From Mucilaginibacter defluvii (GTDB lineage: Bacteria > Bacteroidota > Bacteroidia > Sphingobacteriales > Sphingobacteriaceae): 64,000 bases of DNA. How positions within the stretch are numbered: position 1 is the stretch's first letter; each line of letters opens with the position of its first letter. The stretch is taken from NCBI RefSeq assembly GCF_039543225.1, contig NZ_BAABJI010000002.1:62001-126000 (forward strand), given 5' to 3'. Below the pieces are notes generated by a model. The model was given only the letters and a program-made list of their open reading frames with translations. It was not told the origin of the DNA and ran no database searches. Positions 17,745 through 25,119 of this stretch are shown piece after piece. Made by a program: the position numbers and the translations under genes.

Positions 17745-17759
17745 CTCTCTTTATGTTCA

Positions 17760-17820
17760 ATTATTGAATTACAGAATTATTGACGTTCTCAAATCTCAAT
17801 AAATCGGTAATTCAATAACT
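17760..17820 (-). repeat. Heptad-type inverted repeat between grpE and dnaJ (copy E)
   Basis: The left arm TTATTGAATTACAGAATTAT and the right arm (TCAATAAATCGGTAATTCAA and following bases) are nearly complementary over about 23 bases. The arms are again built from seven-base words of the TCAATAA/ATTCAAT type. The element fills almost all of the space between the two chaperone genes and could adjust their relative expression. Confidence 0.65.
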
Positions 17821-17826
17821 CAATAA

Positions 17827-18414
17827 TTAATTCCCTACAATAACTTTTGCAAAGCGCACCACCTTATCGCCAAGGTAGTAGCCTTTTTCCATTTGGTCTA
17901 TCACTTTACCCTTCAGCTCCTCCGTTGGCGCGGGTACATTGGTGATGGCCTCGTGCAGGTCAGCATCAAAAGGCTCCCCAACGGCTTCCATCGGTTTTAA
18001 ACCTTTTTGTGCCAGGATGTTATTCAGTTTGCTATGTATAAGCTCAACACCAGCCTTAACCGCAACTACGTCAGTCGCTTGGTCCATTGATTTAAAGGCG
18101 CGCTCAAAGTCGTCCAATACTGGTAATAATGATACAATGATCTCTTTACCTGCGGTTTGCAACAATTCAACACGTTCTTTGGTAGTGCGTCTTCTAAAGT
18201 TGTCAAACTCGGCATAAAGGCGTAAATATTTGTCGTTAGCCTGTGCCAGTTCCTCTTTTAGTTTTTGCTCAGCAGTAGGCTCCTGTGTAGTTTCTTCGGC
18301 TGTTTGCTGAATGGTATCTTGTTCGGCAGCTGTTTGTTCGTTCAGCTCGTCGTTATTCTCTTGCATATTGGTATGTTCTTTCTTTTTTTTCTTCAACATA
18401 TCAGTAAATTTCAT
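17827..18414 (-). CDS. grpE: Nucleotide exchange factor GrpE
   Basis: This protein of up to 195 residues has an acidic glutamine-rich N-terminus, a long coiled coil and the GrpE core (ELAQANDKYLRLYAEFDNFRRRTTKER, then LLPVLDDFERA and GVELIHSKLNNIL, ending GYYLGDKVVRFAKVIVG). It exchanges ADP on DnaK. The start is uncertain: the first ATG (18414) follows a promoter-like site very closely, while the ATG at 18366 (MQENNDEL) would leave a normal leader and remove a lysine-rich stretch. Confidence 0.93.
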   Translation of the reverse strand: MKFTDMLKKKKKEHTNMQENNDELNEQTAAEQDTIQQTAEETTQEPTAEQKLKEELAQANDKYLRLYAEFDNFRRRTTKERVELLQTAGKEIIVSLLPVLDDFERAFKSMDQATDVVAVKAGVELIHSKLNNILAQKGLKPMEAVGEPFDADLHEAITNVPAPTEELKGKVIDQMEKGYYLGDKVVRFAKVIVGN

Positions 18415-18429
18415 AGCTAAATAGAGCCA

Positions 18430-18445
18430 AACAAATGCCTTGCCA
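18430..18445 (-). promoter_or_regulatory. Possible sigma-54-type (-24/-12) promoter for grpE-dnaJ
   Basis: On the minus strand TGGCAAGGCATTTGTT fits the sigma-54 pattern TGGCACG-N4-TTGCW with two mismatches and correct spacing. It lies about 15 bases before the first grpE ATG and about 63 before the second. It is a pattern match only. Confidence 0.35.
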
Positions 18446-18518
18446 TAGCCTAAAAACAGCCAAGCTGACAGTAGCGCCGCGATTTTTTAAGAAGTGATGA
18501 CAGTGTTTGACAGGGGTG

Positions 18519-18634
18519 TCAGTTGCGGTAGCAGTTATAAAATAGTGGCAGTAGCAGTTGTTGTGGCTTTTACTTTTTTGACTGCCAACGCCAATGCAAC
18601 TGCCTTAAAAAATGCAGACTGCCACTGCTACCTA
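18519..18634 (-). repeat. Intergenic inverted repeat of GGCAGT/GCAGTTG words (copy D)
   Basis: The block contains repeated variants of GGCAGTAGCAGTTG on the left and CAACTGCC...CTGCCACTGCTACC on the right, which pair into a long imperfect hairpin. It lies just after the ftsE stop and before the grpE promoter region, so it could act as the 3' end of the ftsE message. Confidence 0.6.
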
Positions 18635-18642
18635 AATTAAAC

Positions 18643-19329
18643 TCACGCTATCTGCACATCCTCTAATACTTTACCATTTTCGCATTTGATGATACGCGAT
18701 GGAAAAGTGCGGATAATATGGTAATCGTGCGTGGCTACAACAACAGCAGTACCCATCTGCTGGCTTATTTGTTTAAGCAGCATTACAATTTCTTCGGATG
18801 TATCAGGGTCGAGGTTACCGGTAGGCTCATCGGCCAGGATAATCTCCGGATCGTTAAGCAAGGCACGGGCAATAACTACACGCTGCTGCTCGCCGCCCGA
18901 TAGTTCGTGCGGCATTTTTTTAAGTTTTGAGCGCAGGCCAACTTTTTCCAGCACATCGAGCGTGCGGTCTGTTACCAGTTTCTTATCTGTCCAACCGGTG
19001 GCGTTAAGTACAAAGTGCAGGTTTTGTTCGATAGTACGATCTGTAAGTAACTGAAAATCCTGAAAAACTATCCCGAGTTTGCGGCGCAGAAAGGGCACAT
19101 CACGATCGGCCAGTTTGCCCAGGTCATATCCGCAGGCGTAACCGCTGCCACTGGCAATGCTCAAATCGCCGTATAATATTTTCAACAAGCTGCTCTTGCC
19201 CGATCCGGTTTGGCCGATCAGCCAAACAAAATCATTTTTATCAATATGCAGGTTTACGTTTGACAGCACCAGGTGTTTTTGCTGAAATATATCAACGCCG
19301 GTAAGTTTTATAATAGAATTTCCAATCAT
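18643..19329 (-). CDS. ftsE: Cell division ABC-type ATP-binding protein FtsE
   Basis: This 228-residue ABC ATPase has Walker [11 protein letters not shown]-loop VFQDFQLL, signature LSGGEQQR, Walker [14 protein letters not shown] and the switch histidine in VATHDYH. The FQDFQLL and short length fit FtsE, which with FtsX controls peptidoglycan hydrolases at the septum. FtsX is not adjacent. A 67-codon gene lies seven bases upstream in the same direction. Confidence 0.85.
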   Translation of the reverse strand: MIGNSIIKLTGVDIFQQKHLVLSNVNLHIDKNDFVWLIGQTGSGKSSLLKILYGDLSIASGSGYACGYDLGKLADRDVPFLRRKLGIVFQDFQLLTDRTIEQNLHFVLNATGWTDKKLVTDRTLDVLEKVGLRSKLKKMPHELSGGEQQRVVIARALLNDPEIILADEPTGNLDPDTSEEIVMLLKQISQQMGTAVVVATHDYHIIRTFPSRIIKCENGKVLEDVQIA

Positions 19330-19336
19330 GGTAGTT

Positions 19337-19540
19337 TTACAGCTCTAATTTTAAAATCTGCCCGAAAGGCAGGTCTTTAATAATGTTCATAATCTGCTCG
19401 GATTTATCACCGAGCCCCACTTTGTCAAGCGATTTATCGGGCCTGTCAACCCTGAAATAGGCAAGCAGCGTAAACTTGTCGTCACGCAGTTGCACATAAT
19501 CCGGTATTTTGGCAACGCCCTTTACTTTTATAATATACAT
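19337..19540 (-). CDS. Small hypothetical protein upstream of ftsE (67 aa)
   Basis: This 67-residue soluble protein begins MYIIKVKGVAKIPDYVQL and has a beta-rich first half and a C-terminal helix. I do not recognise it, but its spacing of seven bases to ftsE and reasonable codon composition support a real gene, and a similar small gene beside ftsE is common in relatives. The function is unknown. Confidence 0.6.
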   Translation of the reverse strand: MYIIKVKGVAKIPDYVQLRDDKFTLLAYFRVDRPDKSLDKVGLGDKSEQIMNIIKDLPFGQILKLEL

Positions 19541-19541
19541 T

Positions 19542-19629
19542 TAGTCGATGGTCTATAGTCGATAGTCCATATTTTATTTAAATTATCAAAAAAGGCCTTT
19601 ACCATTGACTATGGTCTATCGACTGTGGC
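19542..19629 (-). repeat. Intergenic heptad-repeat inverted element (copy C2)
   Basis: TAGTCGATGGTCTATAGTCG on the left pairs with ACCATTGACTATGGTCTATC and following bases on the right, with an AT-rich loop. The seven-base words match those at 11735-11876 and 24411-24491. It fills the gap between the acyl-CoA reductase stop and the 67-aa gene. Confidence 0.75.
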
Positions 19630-19651
19630 CTCCTCCAAAGTTATCGTTATT

Positions 19652-20677
19652 TTAAAGATCAGCCAAAAATTTCATGGTATCAATTCCATCGGCATAATCA
19701 GCAAGGCCGGGTTGCTGGCTTTGCCCAAATTTCACCACCTGGTTATTTACCTGCAAGCCTGCTTCGCTTACCACGCATTGAATTTTATCAGTATTGCTGA
19801 TGATTTGTTGTTGAGCGGCTTCCAGGCTATCATATTCCTCATAGAACAGAACCGCCAGGGGCGAGGCCAACCTTTCATCCTGCTTTACCAGCAAAAAGCC
19901 GTTATCGTAATGCTTGTCGCGGTTTACCAGGTATATTGATTTATTGTAATCGTAATTGTTGTGATACTTATGGTGATTGTTAACCTCGCTGTAGCTCTCA
20001 ATCGACTCAAAAAAGTTCCTAAAATCATAACCAGCAGGTACCAGTACTTTTGACACGTTGCGGCAGCCCAGCCCATAATAACCAAAAATATCATGGCCGA
20101 GTGCATGTAGTTCTTCGCGTGTTTCGTTACCGGTAAGCAGCGCTATGCTGTTACGGTTTTTGCGGATGATGTGAGGCACCTTACCAAAATAGTACTCAAA
20201 ATAGCGCGAGGTATTATCACTGCCGGTAGCTATCACCGCGTTAAAATCCTGTAGCCTGTCAACAAAAGCAAAGCTGCCCACGATTGTACTGTTGATCTCC
20301 ACCAGTTTATTAAGCAGAAAGCGTATCAGGCGGCTATCCTGCGTTGAGGCTTTGATGAGCGCCTTATTGCCCGACAAAATTACGCACAACACGTCGTGAA
20401 AACCCACCAGCGGAATATTGCCCGCCAGTACCAGGCCTACGTTTTTGGGCTGTCTGTTGGCATTTATGTCGTAACCAGCTAACCATTCATTCAGGTTAAA
20501 TATAGTTAGGTTGTTGGCTATGGAATCAATAGCCGATTGAATGTTCTCGGGCGTGAACCAGGCGTTCTGTTGTTTCTCCGTTTGGATGATGTTTTGCAGT
20601 TGCTCATCAGGCTGGCGCAGGTATTCGCCCAGCGCGGCAAAAGCCTGTATATATGTATCCGGATTGTAATTTGACAT
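19652..20677 (-). CDS. LuxC-type acyl-CoA reductase
   Basis: This 341-residue protein has the fold and motifs of the LuxC/acyl-CoA reductase branch of the aldehyde dehydrogenase superfamily: a nucleotide-binding half with VGLVLAGNIPLVGFHD, the region ATGSDNTSRYFEYYF, and the catalytic cysteine in YGLGCRNVSKVLVP. By family it reduces an acyl-CoA to an aldehyde with NADPH. It is divergent from a ferredoxin gene, a pairing often seen in Bacteroidota, but the physiological substrate is not known. Confidence 0.85.
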   Translation of the reverse strand: MSNYNPDTYIQAFAALGEYLRQPDEQLQNIIQTEKQQNAWFTPENIQSAIDSIANNLTIFNLNEWLAGYDINANRQPKNVGLVLAGNIPLVGFHDVLCVILSGNKALIKASTQDSRLIRFLLNKLVEINSTIVGSFAFVDRLQDFNAVIATGSDNTSRYFEYYFGKVPHIIRKNRNSIALLTGNETREELHALGHDIFGYYGLGCRNVSKVLVPAGYDFRNFFESIESYSEVNNHHKYHNNYDYNKSIYLVNRDKHYDNGFLLVKQDERLASPLAVLFYEEYDSLEAAQQQIISNTDKIQCVVSEAGLQVNNQVVKFGQSQQPGLADYADGIDTMKFLADL

Positions 20678-20720
20678 ATTAAATGTGGTATCAGTGTAAA
20701 CCCTGAAACCCTTTTTTTGT

Positions 20721-20728
20721 TATATTTG
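20721..20728 (+). promoter_or_regulatory. -7 promoter element for the [4Fe-4S] ferredoxin gene
   Basis: TATATTTG is a perfect TAnnTTTG match, 39 bases before the ferredoxin ATG, leaving a leader of about 34 bases. A -33 element is not obvious. Confidence 0.55.
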
Positions 20729-20767
20729 CAGCTTGCAAAGTTAATTTAGAATATAGAATAATAAAAT

Positions 20768-21121
20768 ATGGCGATCAAAATCACCGACGAATGCATAAAC
20801 TGCGGGGCCTGCGAACCGGAATGCCCTAATAACGCTATTTATGATGCAGGTGCCGCCTGGCGTTTTTCTGATGGTACAGGTTTAAAGGGGCTAATCGATT
20901 TTGGCGATGGCAATACCCTGAATGCTGAAGAAGCTCAGGCTGCATTATCTGATGATATATATTATATAGTACCTGATAAGTGTACCGAATGTGTTGGTTT
21001 TCACGATGAACCACAGTGTGCTGCCGTTTGCCCGGTAGATTGTTGTGTTGACGATGAAGACATCCGCGAAACCGAAGAGGAGCTGCTGGCCAAGAAAGAT
21101 TGGCTGCACATGGGTGAGTAA
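20768..21121 (+). CDS. Dicluster [4Fe-4S] ferredoxin, YfhL/Allochromatium type
   Basis: This 117-residue protein carries two [4Fe-4S] sites: CINCGACEPECP near the N-terminus and CTECVGFHDEPQCAAVCPVDC, whose enlarged loop between the second and third cysteines is typical of the Allochromatium-type ferredoxins. An insert of about 40 residues separates the sites. It ends with an acidic helix. By family it is a low-potential electron carrier. It is divergent from the acyl-CoA reductase. Confidence 0.9.
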   Translation: MAIKITDECINCGACEPECPNNAIYDAGAAWRFSDGTGLKGLIDFGDGNTLNAEEAQAALSDDIYYIVPDKCTECVGFHDEPQCAAVCPVDCCVDDEDIRETEEELLAKKDWLHMGE

Positions 21122-21147
21122 TTAAATCATCTTTTTAAGAAATATTG

Positions 21148-21178
21148 AAAAGGAGCACCAATTGATGCTCCTTTTTTG
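21148..21178 (+). terminator. Rho-independent terminator after the ferredoxin
   Basis: The stem AAGGAGCA / TGCTCCTT with an eight-base loop is followed directly by a run of T. It lies 27 bases after the ferredoxin stop. Confidence 0.85.
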
Positions 21179-21180
21179 TT

Positions 21181-21217
21181 TATCCCTCCTAAATCCACCC
21201 CGAGGGGGAGGACTTTG
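21181..21217 (+). repeat. GC-rich hairpin repeat, CCCTCCTAAATCC subfamily
   Basis: CCCTCCTAAATCCACCCC is followed by GAGGGGGAGGACTTTG. The same unit in reverse orientation is found at 30694-30732 in the his operon. It is the first part of a gene-free stretch (21122-21698) that consists almost entirely of dispersed repeats. Confidence 0.65.
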
Positions 21218-21236
21218 CTCAGCTCTGTTTGAATTT

Positions 21237-21320
21237 TTTGTCATTTCGAGGTACGAGGAGAAATCTGTCGCTTGATTATGAACGTGTGCAGATATCTCGC
21301 TGCCGCTCGATATGACAAAG
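21237..21320. repeat. Inverted repeat of the TCATTTCGAG family
   Basis: TTTGTCATTTCGAGGTACGA and following bases pair imperfectly with the right end, which closes with CGATATGACAAAG. Related elements are at 49171-49200 and 49260-49344. It lies in the gene-free stretch 21122-21698. Confidence 0.75.
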
Positions 21321-21518
21321 TTGGAAATTCATAGAAAAAAATAAAAGTACAGCCCAATCATAACCTAATCTTCCGGCCTCTTAATTTTCGGGTAGCACTG
21401 AAAATGCACTACCTTTCATAGAAAATTAAACAGCCGGCGAGTTTTGTTTCTTTTGATCGCTCAAAAGAAATTCAGGACAGGTAATAAAGCGATTTAGTGC
21501 AGTGCCTTAATTAAGGGT

Positions 21519-21667
21519 TTGTGTTTTTTTTAGTTATCGTCAGTCTGCTCTTTGCCTCAGAGGCAAGTTTCTCTACCTTAGATGCAAAGTAACCAAACAT
21601 CAAGCCGGAAAAAACCTTCATCCGCACTGGCCATACTCCCTGGCCCGGTTTCCGGCAGGCCTGCTCT
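21519..21667 (-). repeat. Dispersed about 150-bp repeat with remnant ORF (copy H1)
   Basis: On the minus strand this segment reads through CCTGCCGGAAACCGGGCCAG and on to GAGCAGACTGACGATAAC, and about three quarters of its bases match 49381-49545 on the plus strand. An open frame through it encodes PGQGVWPVRMKVFSGL and FGYFASKVEKLASEAKS, a peptide string I associate with repeat-derived hypothetical proteins in Bacteroidota. With the preceding repeats it accounts for most of the 577-base gene-free stretch. Confidence 0.65.
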
Positions 21668-21698
21668 CGTTTCCTTCGTATAAAAGCTATTATCAAAA

Positions 21699-22640
21699 CT
21701 ACAAATACATTTCCATCTTCACATCAGCCCGTTTATAAGGCGAGTCGCCAACCGGGATATCCTTGAACCCGAACTTACGGTATATGGCGAGGGCAGGGGC
21801 GAGTTTGCTGTTTGAGCCCAGCCACACACGTTTAGCGCCCAGGTTACGGGCGATATCAACGATAGAGGTCATTAATGCCTGGCCGATTTTACGGCCCTGG
21901 TATTTTGGACTTACGCCCATTTTGGCTATCTCATACTCCAGGTAACCGGTTTTTATCAGGGCGCAGGTGCCGGCAATGTCGCCATCAACTTCGGCAAAAA
22001 TTATACGGCCTCCGTTATTCAATATATGCTCCGGATGATCAAGCTGTTCCAGATCGTGCGCCTCTACAGTGAAATAGGTATTGATCCACTCCACGTTGAG
22101 CGATTTAAAATAAGGGGCAAGCTCAGGCTTGTAATCCAGTATTTTAACGTCAGTAGGCTCCGAGTAACTAAACATTTCTTTAAAGCGCTGGTAGTAATTT
22201 TTTTCGGCTAATTGTTCCTCAACTTCAATAAGGGCCAGCAATAAGTTGTGTTTTTGGCTGCCGAATAATGATTTATTTAAGCTGATTATTTTCGCCCAGA
22301 CATTCTCAAACTTAACCAGCGACTTTTTACCTTTTTCGGACAGGCGAAGATTTCGTTTGCGGCTGTCGGCTTTTAACTTAACCGACTCAATATAGCCCAG
22401 CGCCTCCAGCTCTTTAGCTAAATGTATTACACCGGGATGGGTAAGGGCCAATTCCTCAGAAATTTCGGTAATACCAATCTCTTCGCGCCTGCTGATGAGA
22501 TAGTACAACGTAAAATATTTAGGTTCAAAGGTAAGGCCTTCATCTTTATAAATCTGCTCAACGCTCTCGGCAAAAATATCATACAAGCGCTTCATGCGCG
22601 CACCAACGGCAAGTTCCTGCAAATCATCAATTATTGACAT
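21699..22640 (-). CDS. MarR-type regulator fused to a GNAT acetyltransferase
   Basis: This 313-residue protein has an N-terminal MarR winged helix (about residues 1-150, with EISEELALTHPGVIHLAKELEALGYIE as the recognition region and DSRKRNLRLSEKG as the wing) and a C-terminal GNAT domain (about 165-313, with acetyl-CoA loop GVSPKYQGRKIGQALM and YRKFGF). The two-domain layout is known from the PaiA/MarR-GNAT family. The substrate of the acetyltransferase is unknown. A palindromic site just upstream and divergence from an NlpC/P60 gene suggest autoregulation and control of that neighbour. Confidence 0.9.
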   Translation of the reverse strand: MSIIDDLQELAVGARMKRLYDIFAESVEQIYKDEGLTFEPKYFTLYYLISRREEIGITEISEELALTHPGVIHLAKELEALGYIESVKLKADSRKRNLRLSEKGKKSLVKFENVWAKIISLNKSLFGSQKHNLLLALIEVEEQLAEKNYYQRFKEMFSYSEPTDVKILDYKPELAPYFKSLNVEWINTYFTVEAHDLEQLDHPEHILNNGGRIIFAEVDGDIAGTCALIKTGYLEYEIAKMGVSPKYQGRKIGQALMTSIVDIARNLGAKRVWLGSNSKLAPALAIYRKFGFKDIPVGDSPYKRADVKMEMYL

Positions 22641-22650
22641 ATTAATTTAT

Positions 22651-22686
22651 GTAAGTATTTACGTATATAGTTACGTAAGTACTTAC
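22651..22686. promoter_or_regulatory. Palindromic operator between the MarR-GNAT and NlpC genes
   Basis: GTAAGTATTTACGTA and TTACGTAAGTACTTAC form an almost perfect inverted repeat about 36 bases long, made of four TAAGTA/TACGTA half-sites. It ends 10 bases upstream of the MarR-GNAT start codon and 49 bases upstream of the NlpC start. The layout is what a dimeric MarR repressor would use. Confidence 0.65.
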
Positions 22687-22712
22687 AAATATATTATATG
22701 TTGTTGAATGTT

Positions 22713-22720
22713 TACATTTG
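22713..22720 (+). promoter_or_regulatory. -7 promoter element for the NlpC/P60 gene
   Basis: TACATTTG fits TAnnTTTG and lies 14 bases before the ATG at 22735. Its position inside the longer open frame argues against the ATG at 22708 as the true start. Confidence 0.5.
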
Positions 22721-22734
22721 ATGCAAATATTTAT

Positions 22735-23511
22735 ATGGAATACGGTATTTGTAATATGGCCCTTGCGCCGCTAAAGGCTGAAGCATCCGAGCGCAGCGAG
22801 ATCATGACACAGGTTTTATTTGGAGAGGCCTTTGAAATATTGGAATGGCAGGAGCATTGGGTTAAAATTACAACCGCGTACGATAATTATACTGGCTGGA
22901 TAGGTAAGCTGTTGTTCACCAATTTAGATGAAGCTGATTACAATCATATCAAACAAACGCCACCCGCTATTACCAATTCGGCTGTAACGTGGGCCTTTAA
23001 AAAGCCCGAAATGGCTTTGCTGTATTTGCCCTTTGGCAGCTCGCTGCCGTTTTTAGAGGGTGATGAATGCCGTGTTGGCGACGATTATTATGCCGTACCT
23101 GAAGTGGATGAGGAACTGGAAGATACGTTGATTGAAACCGCTATGCAGTTTTTAAACGCGCCTTATTTGTGGGGTGGGCGTACACATTTTGGTATTGATT
23201 GCTCGGGGTTAACGCAGGCCGTGTTTAAATTGCATGGTATCAAAATAGACCGCGATGCTTCGCAACAGGCGTTGCAAGGCGAATTAGTTACCCGTATCGA
23301 AGATGCGAAAGAAGGCGACCTGGCTTTTTTTGCCAATGCCGAAGGACGCATTACTCACGTAGGTATCTTATTGGGCGATGGTAACATCATTCATGCATCC
23401 GGAAGGGTAAAAATTGAGCAGATTGACGAAAAAGGGATTTATTCAGAAGAGCAGGGGAAGTATACGCACCAGTTAGCCCTTATTAAACGCTACTTTAATC
23501 GCCAAAGCTAA
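22735..23511 (+). CDS. NlpC/P60 family cell-wall peptidase with SH3 domains
   Basis: This protein of about 258 residues has two bacterial SH3-like domains (EYGICNMALAPLKAEASERSE and the WVKITTAYDNYTGWIG region) followed by an NlpC/P60 domain. The catalytic cysteine is in FGIDCSGLTQAVF (about residue 155), the histidine in THVGILLGDGNIIHASG. By family it cleaves the D-gamma-glutamyl-diaminopimelate bond in peptidoglycan peptides. No signal peptide is visible, so it is probably a recycling enzyme in the cytoplasm. The start was chosen from the -7 element at 22713. Confidence 0.9.
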   Translation: MEYGICNMALAPLKAEASERSEIMTQVLFGEAFEILEWQEHWVKITTAYDNYTGWIGKLLFTNLDEADYNHIKQTPPAITNSAVTWAFKKPEMALLYLPFGSSLPFLEGDECRVGDDYYAVPEVDEELEDTLIETAMQFLNAPYLWGGRTHFGIDCSGLTQAVFKLHGIKIDRDASQQALQGELVTRIEDAKEGDLAFFANAEGRITHVGILLGDGNIIHASGRVKIEQIDEKGIYSEEQGKYTHQLALIKRYFNRQS

Positions 23512-24406
23512 CATCCCATACCAGCACAGCTTTATCATCGCTCACGGAAATTAAGTGATCACCATCCCATACCAGTTTGTTCACGGACAGCATATGCGAT
23601 GGCAGGCCTTTTTCGCGACTGATGATCTTGCGGAGCTTAAAATTTTGCGCATCCCAAATTTTAATGCTTTTATCCATGCTCGCCGTAGCAAAATACGGAC
23701 GCGTAGGGTGAAAGGCGATGTTATTAATAGCAAATAAATGTGCCGGTATATTTTGCAGCAACGTAGAGCTGTTGGTATCCCAAACCTTTAATTGCGCATC
23801 GCGCGAGCCGGTAAGCAGGTAACTTCCATCAGGCGAATACTGTGCTGAAAATACAGCCATGGTATGCTCGTTTAGGGAGGTAATAAAGCCGTAATCATCC
23901 ATGTCATACACTTTTACGCTGCTGTCGCGGCAGCCGAATGCGATATGTTTTTTGGGTATAGAAACGGCAATGCAGCGAACCGTATCGGCTGATACCTGGA
24001 TGGTGTGCAGTATTTCGAGTGTTTCGAGGCTCCAAACGGTAACCGAACCGTCTTCGCTGGCCACTAACAATTCTTTTTTCGGGGTTATGCCCTTAATATC
24101 AAACACAGGCTTAACGTGATGCTTAAGCAGTTTGATGATTTTTTGTTGTATAAAATCAAACACAGCCACATCGCCGGTACGCAGGCCTACAAACATATAA
24201 GGATAACCTTCCGGACAATGAATGGCATAAACAGAGGCGGGTACCGGAAACATCACCCTGATAAAAGTATTATCCTTCAGGCTCCATTCAACCACACCCT
24301 TATCATTGCCGCCGGTGAACAGTATACCGGGCTTTTGCGATAGTTCCGCTGTAAATATCGGGTTCCCGTGCCCTGTAAGTTCCGCTATTTTTTGTACTTC
24401 GATCAT
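23495..24406 (-). CDS. WD40 repeat protein
   Basis: This 303-residue protein is made of about seven WD40 repeats, seen as blade ends such as VEWSL, VTVWSLE, VKVYDMD, LKVWDTN, IKIWDAQ and VLVWDVS, enough for one complete seven-bladed propeller. It has no signal peptide and would be a cytoplasmic interaction scaffold. It converges on the NlpC gene with a 17-base overlap and follows hisIE on the same strand after a repeat. The partner is unknown. Confidence 0.88.
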   Translation of the reverse strand: MIEVQKIAELTGHGNPIFTAELSQKPGILFTGGNDKGVVEWSLKDNTFIRVMFPVPASVYAIHCPEGYPYMFVGLRTGDVAVFDFIQQKIIKLLKHHVKPVFDIKGITPKKELLVASEDGSVTVWSLETLEILHTIQVSADTVRCIAVSIPKKHIAFGCRDSSVKVYDMDDYGFITSLNEHTMAVFSAQYSPDGSYLLTGSRDAQLKVWDTNSSTLLQNIPAHLFAINNIAFHPTRPYFATASMDKSIKIWDAQNFKLRKIISREKGLPSHMLSVNKLVWDGDHLISVSDDKAVLVWDVSFGD

Positions 24407-24410
24407 AAAT

Positions 24411-24491
24411 TAGTCAATTGTTGATGGTCCATAGTCCATGGTATGAAAAGATTTTTCTCGCTATTGACCATTGACAATTGACCATGGTCTA
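24411..24491 (-). repeat. Intergenic heptad-repeat inverted element (copy C3)
   Basis: TAGTCAATTGTTGATGGTCC and following bases pair with the right arm, which includes GACCATTGACAATTGACCAT. The right half reads clearly as consecutive seven-base words on the minus strand (GACCATG, GTCAATT, GTCAATG, GTCAATA). It fills the space between the hisIE stop and the WD40 start. Confidence 0.75.
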
Positions 24492-25076
24492 TTTATGCCT
24501 CTCCTCTAAATTTTTAGCGATTGTTTCCAGGCTGATGCCTTTTTCGCGGAGCAGCACCAGCAGGTGGAACATCAGGTCTGATGACTCGTTGATAAAGTCG
24601 TGCTCGGTTTCGTTAAGTGCGGCTATTACAGTTTCAACAGCTTCTTCACCAACTTTTTGACTGATCTTGTTTAAACCCTTTCTATGCAGCTTGTTCACGT
24701 ACGAACCTTCCTGCGGGTTTTCGTAACGATCAGCAATAATGCGTTCCAACTCGTGGATGAAGTTTTGGTTGTATTCTGTTTGAAAACAACTGCGTGAACC
24801 GGTATGACAGGTAGGGCCGTCGGCTTTCACCTTGATCAGCAGAGTATCATTGTCGCAATCAATATCCATGCTTTTTACGTGCAGGTAGTTGCCACTGGTT
24901 TCACCCTTTTTCCAGAGACGGTTTTTTGAGCGGGAGAAAAAGGTAACTACGTTTTCCTGAACGGTTTTATCGTAAGCCTCTTTGTCCATGTAGCCGAGCA
25001 TCAGCACCTCGAGGGTTTGCTCGTCCTGTATGATAACCGGCACCAGGCCGTCGCTTTTATCGAAATCGATATTCAT
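24489..25076 (-). CDS. hisIE: Bifunctional phosphoribosyl-AMP cyclohydrolase / phosphoribosyl-ATP pyrophosphatase HisIE
   Basis: This 195-residue protein joins the HisI domain (metal ligands in [10 protein letters not shown] and [12 protein letters not shown]) to the HisE domain ([14 protein letters not shown]), catalysing the second and third steps of histidine synthesis. It is the last gene of the his operon, 43 bases after hisF. Both domains look complete. Confidence 0.95.
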   Translation of the reverse strand: MNIDFDKSDGLVPVIIQDEQTLEVLMLGYMDKEAYDKTVQENVVTFFSRSKNRLWKKGETSGNYLHVKSMDIDCDNDTLLIKVKADGPTCHTGSRSCFQTEYNQNFIHELERIIADRYENPQEGSYVNKLHRKGLNKISQKVGEEAVETVIAALNETEHDFINESSDLMFHLLVLLREKGISLETIAKNLEERHK

Positions 25077-25119
25077 TTATATAAGTTTTTTGATAGGGAA
25101 TGATGGGTCAGCAAAGCTA

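Noticed and set aside
21511..21696. 61-codon minus-strand open frame (MIIAFIRRKREQ...)
   Set aside because: It is the frame inside repeat H1; the second copy of the repeat is frame-broken, so I treat it as repeat sequence and not a gene.
11735..24491. Possible CRISPR arrays from the repeated intergenic words
   Set aside because: The words are seven bases long without constant spacers and are arranged as inverted halves; no cas gene is present.
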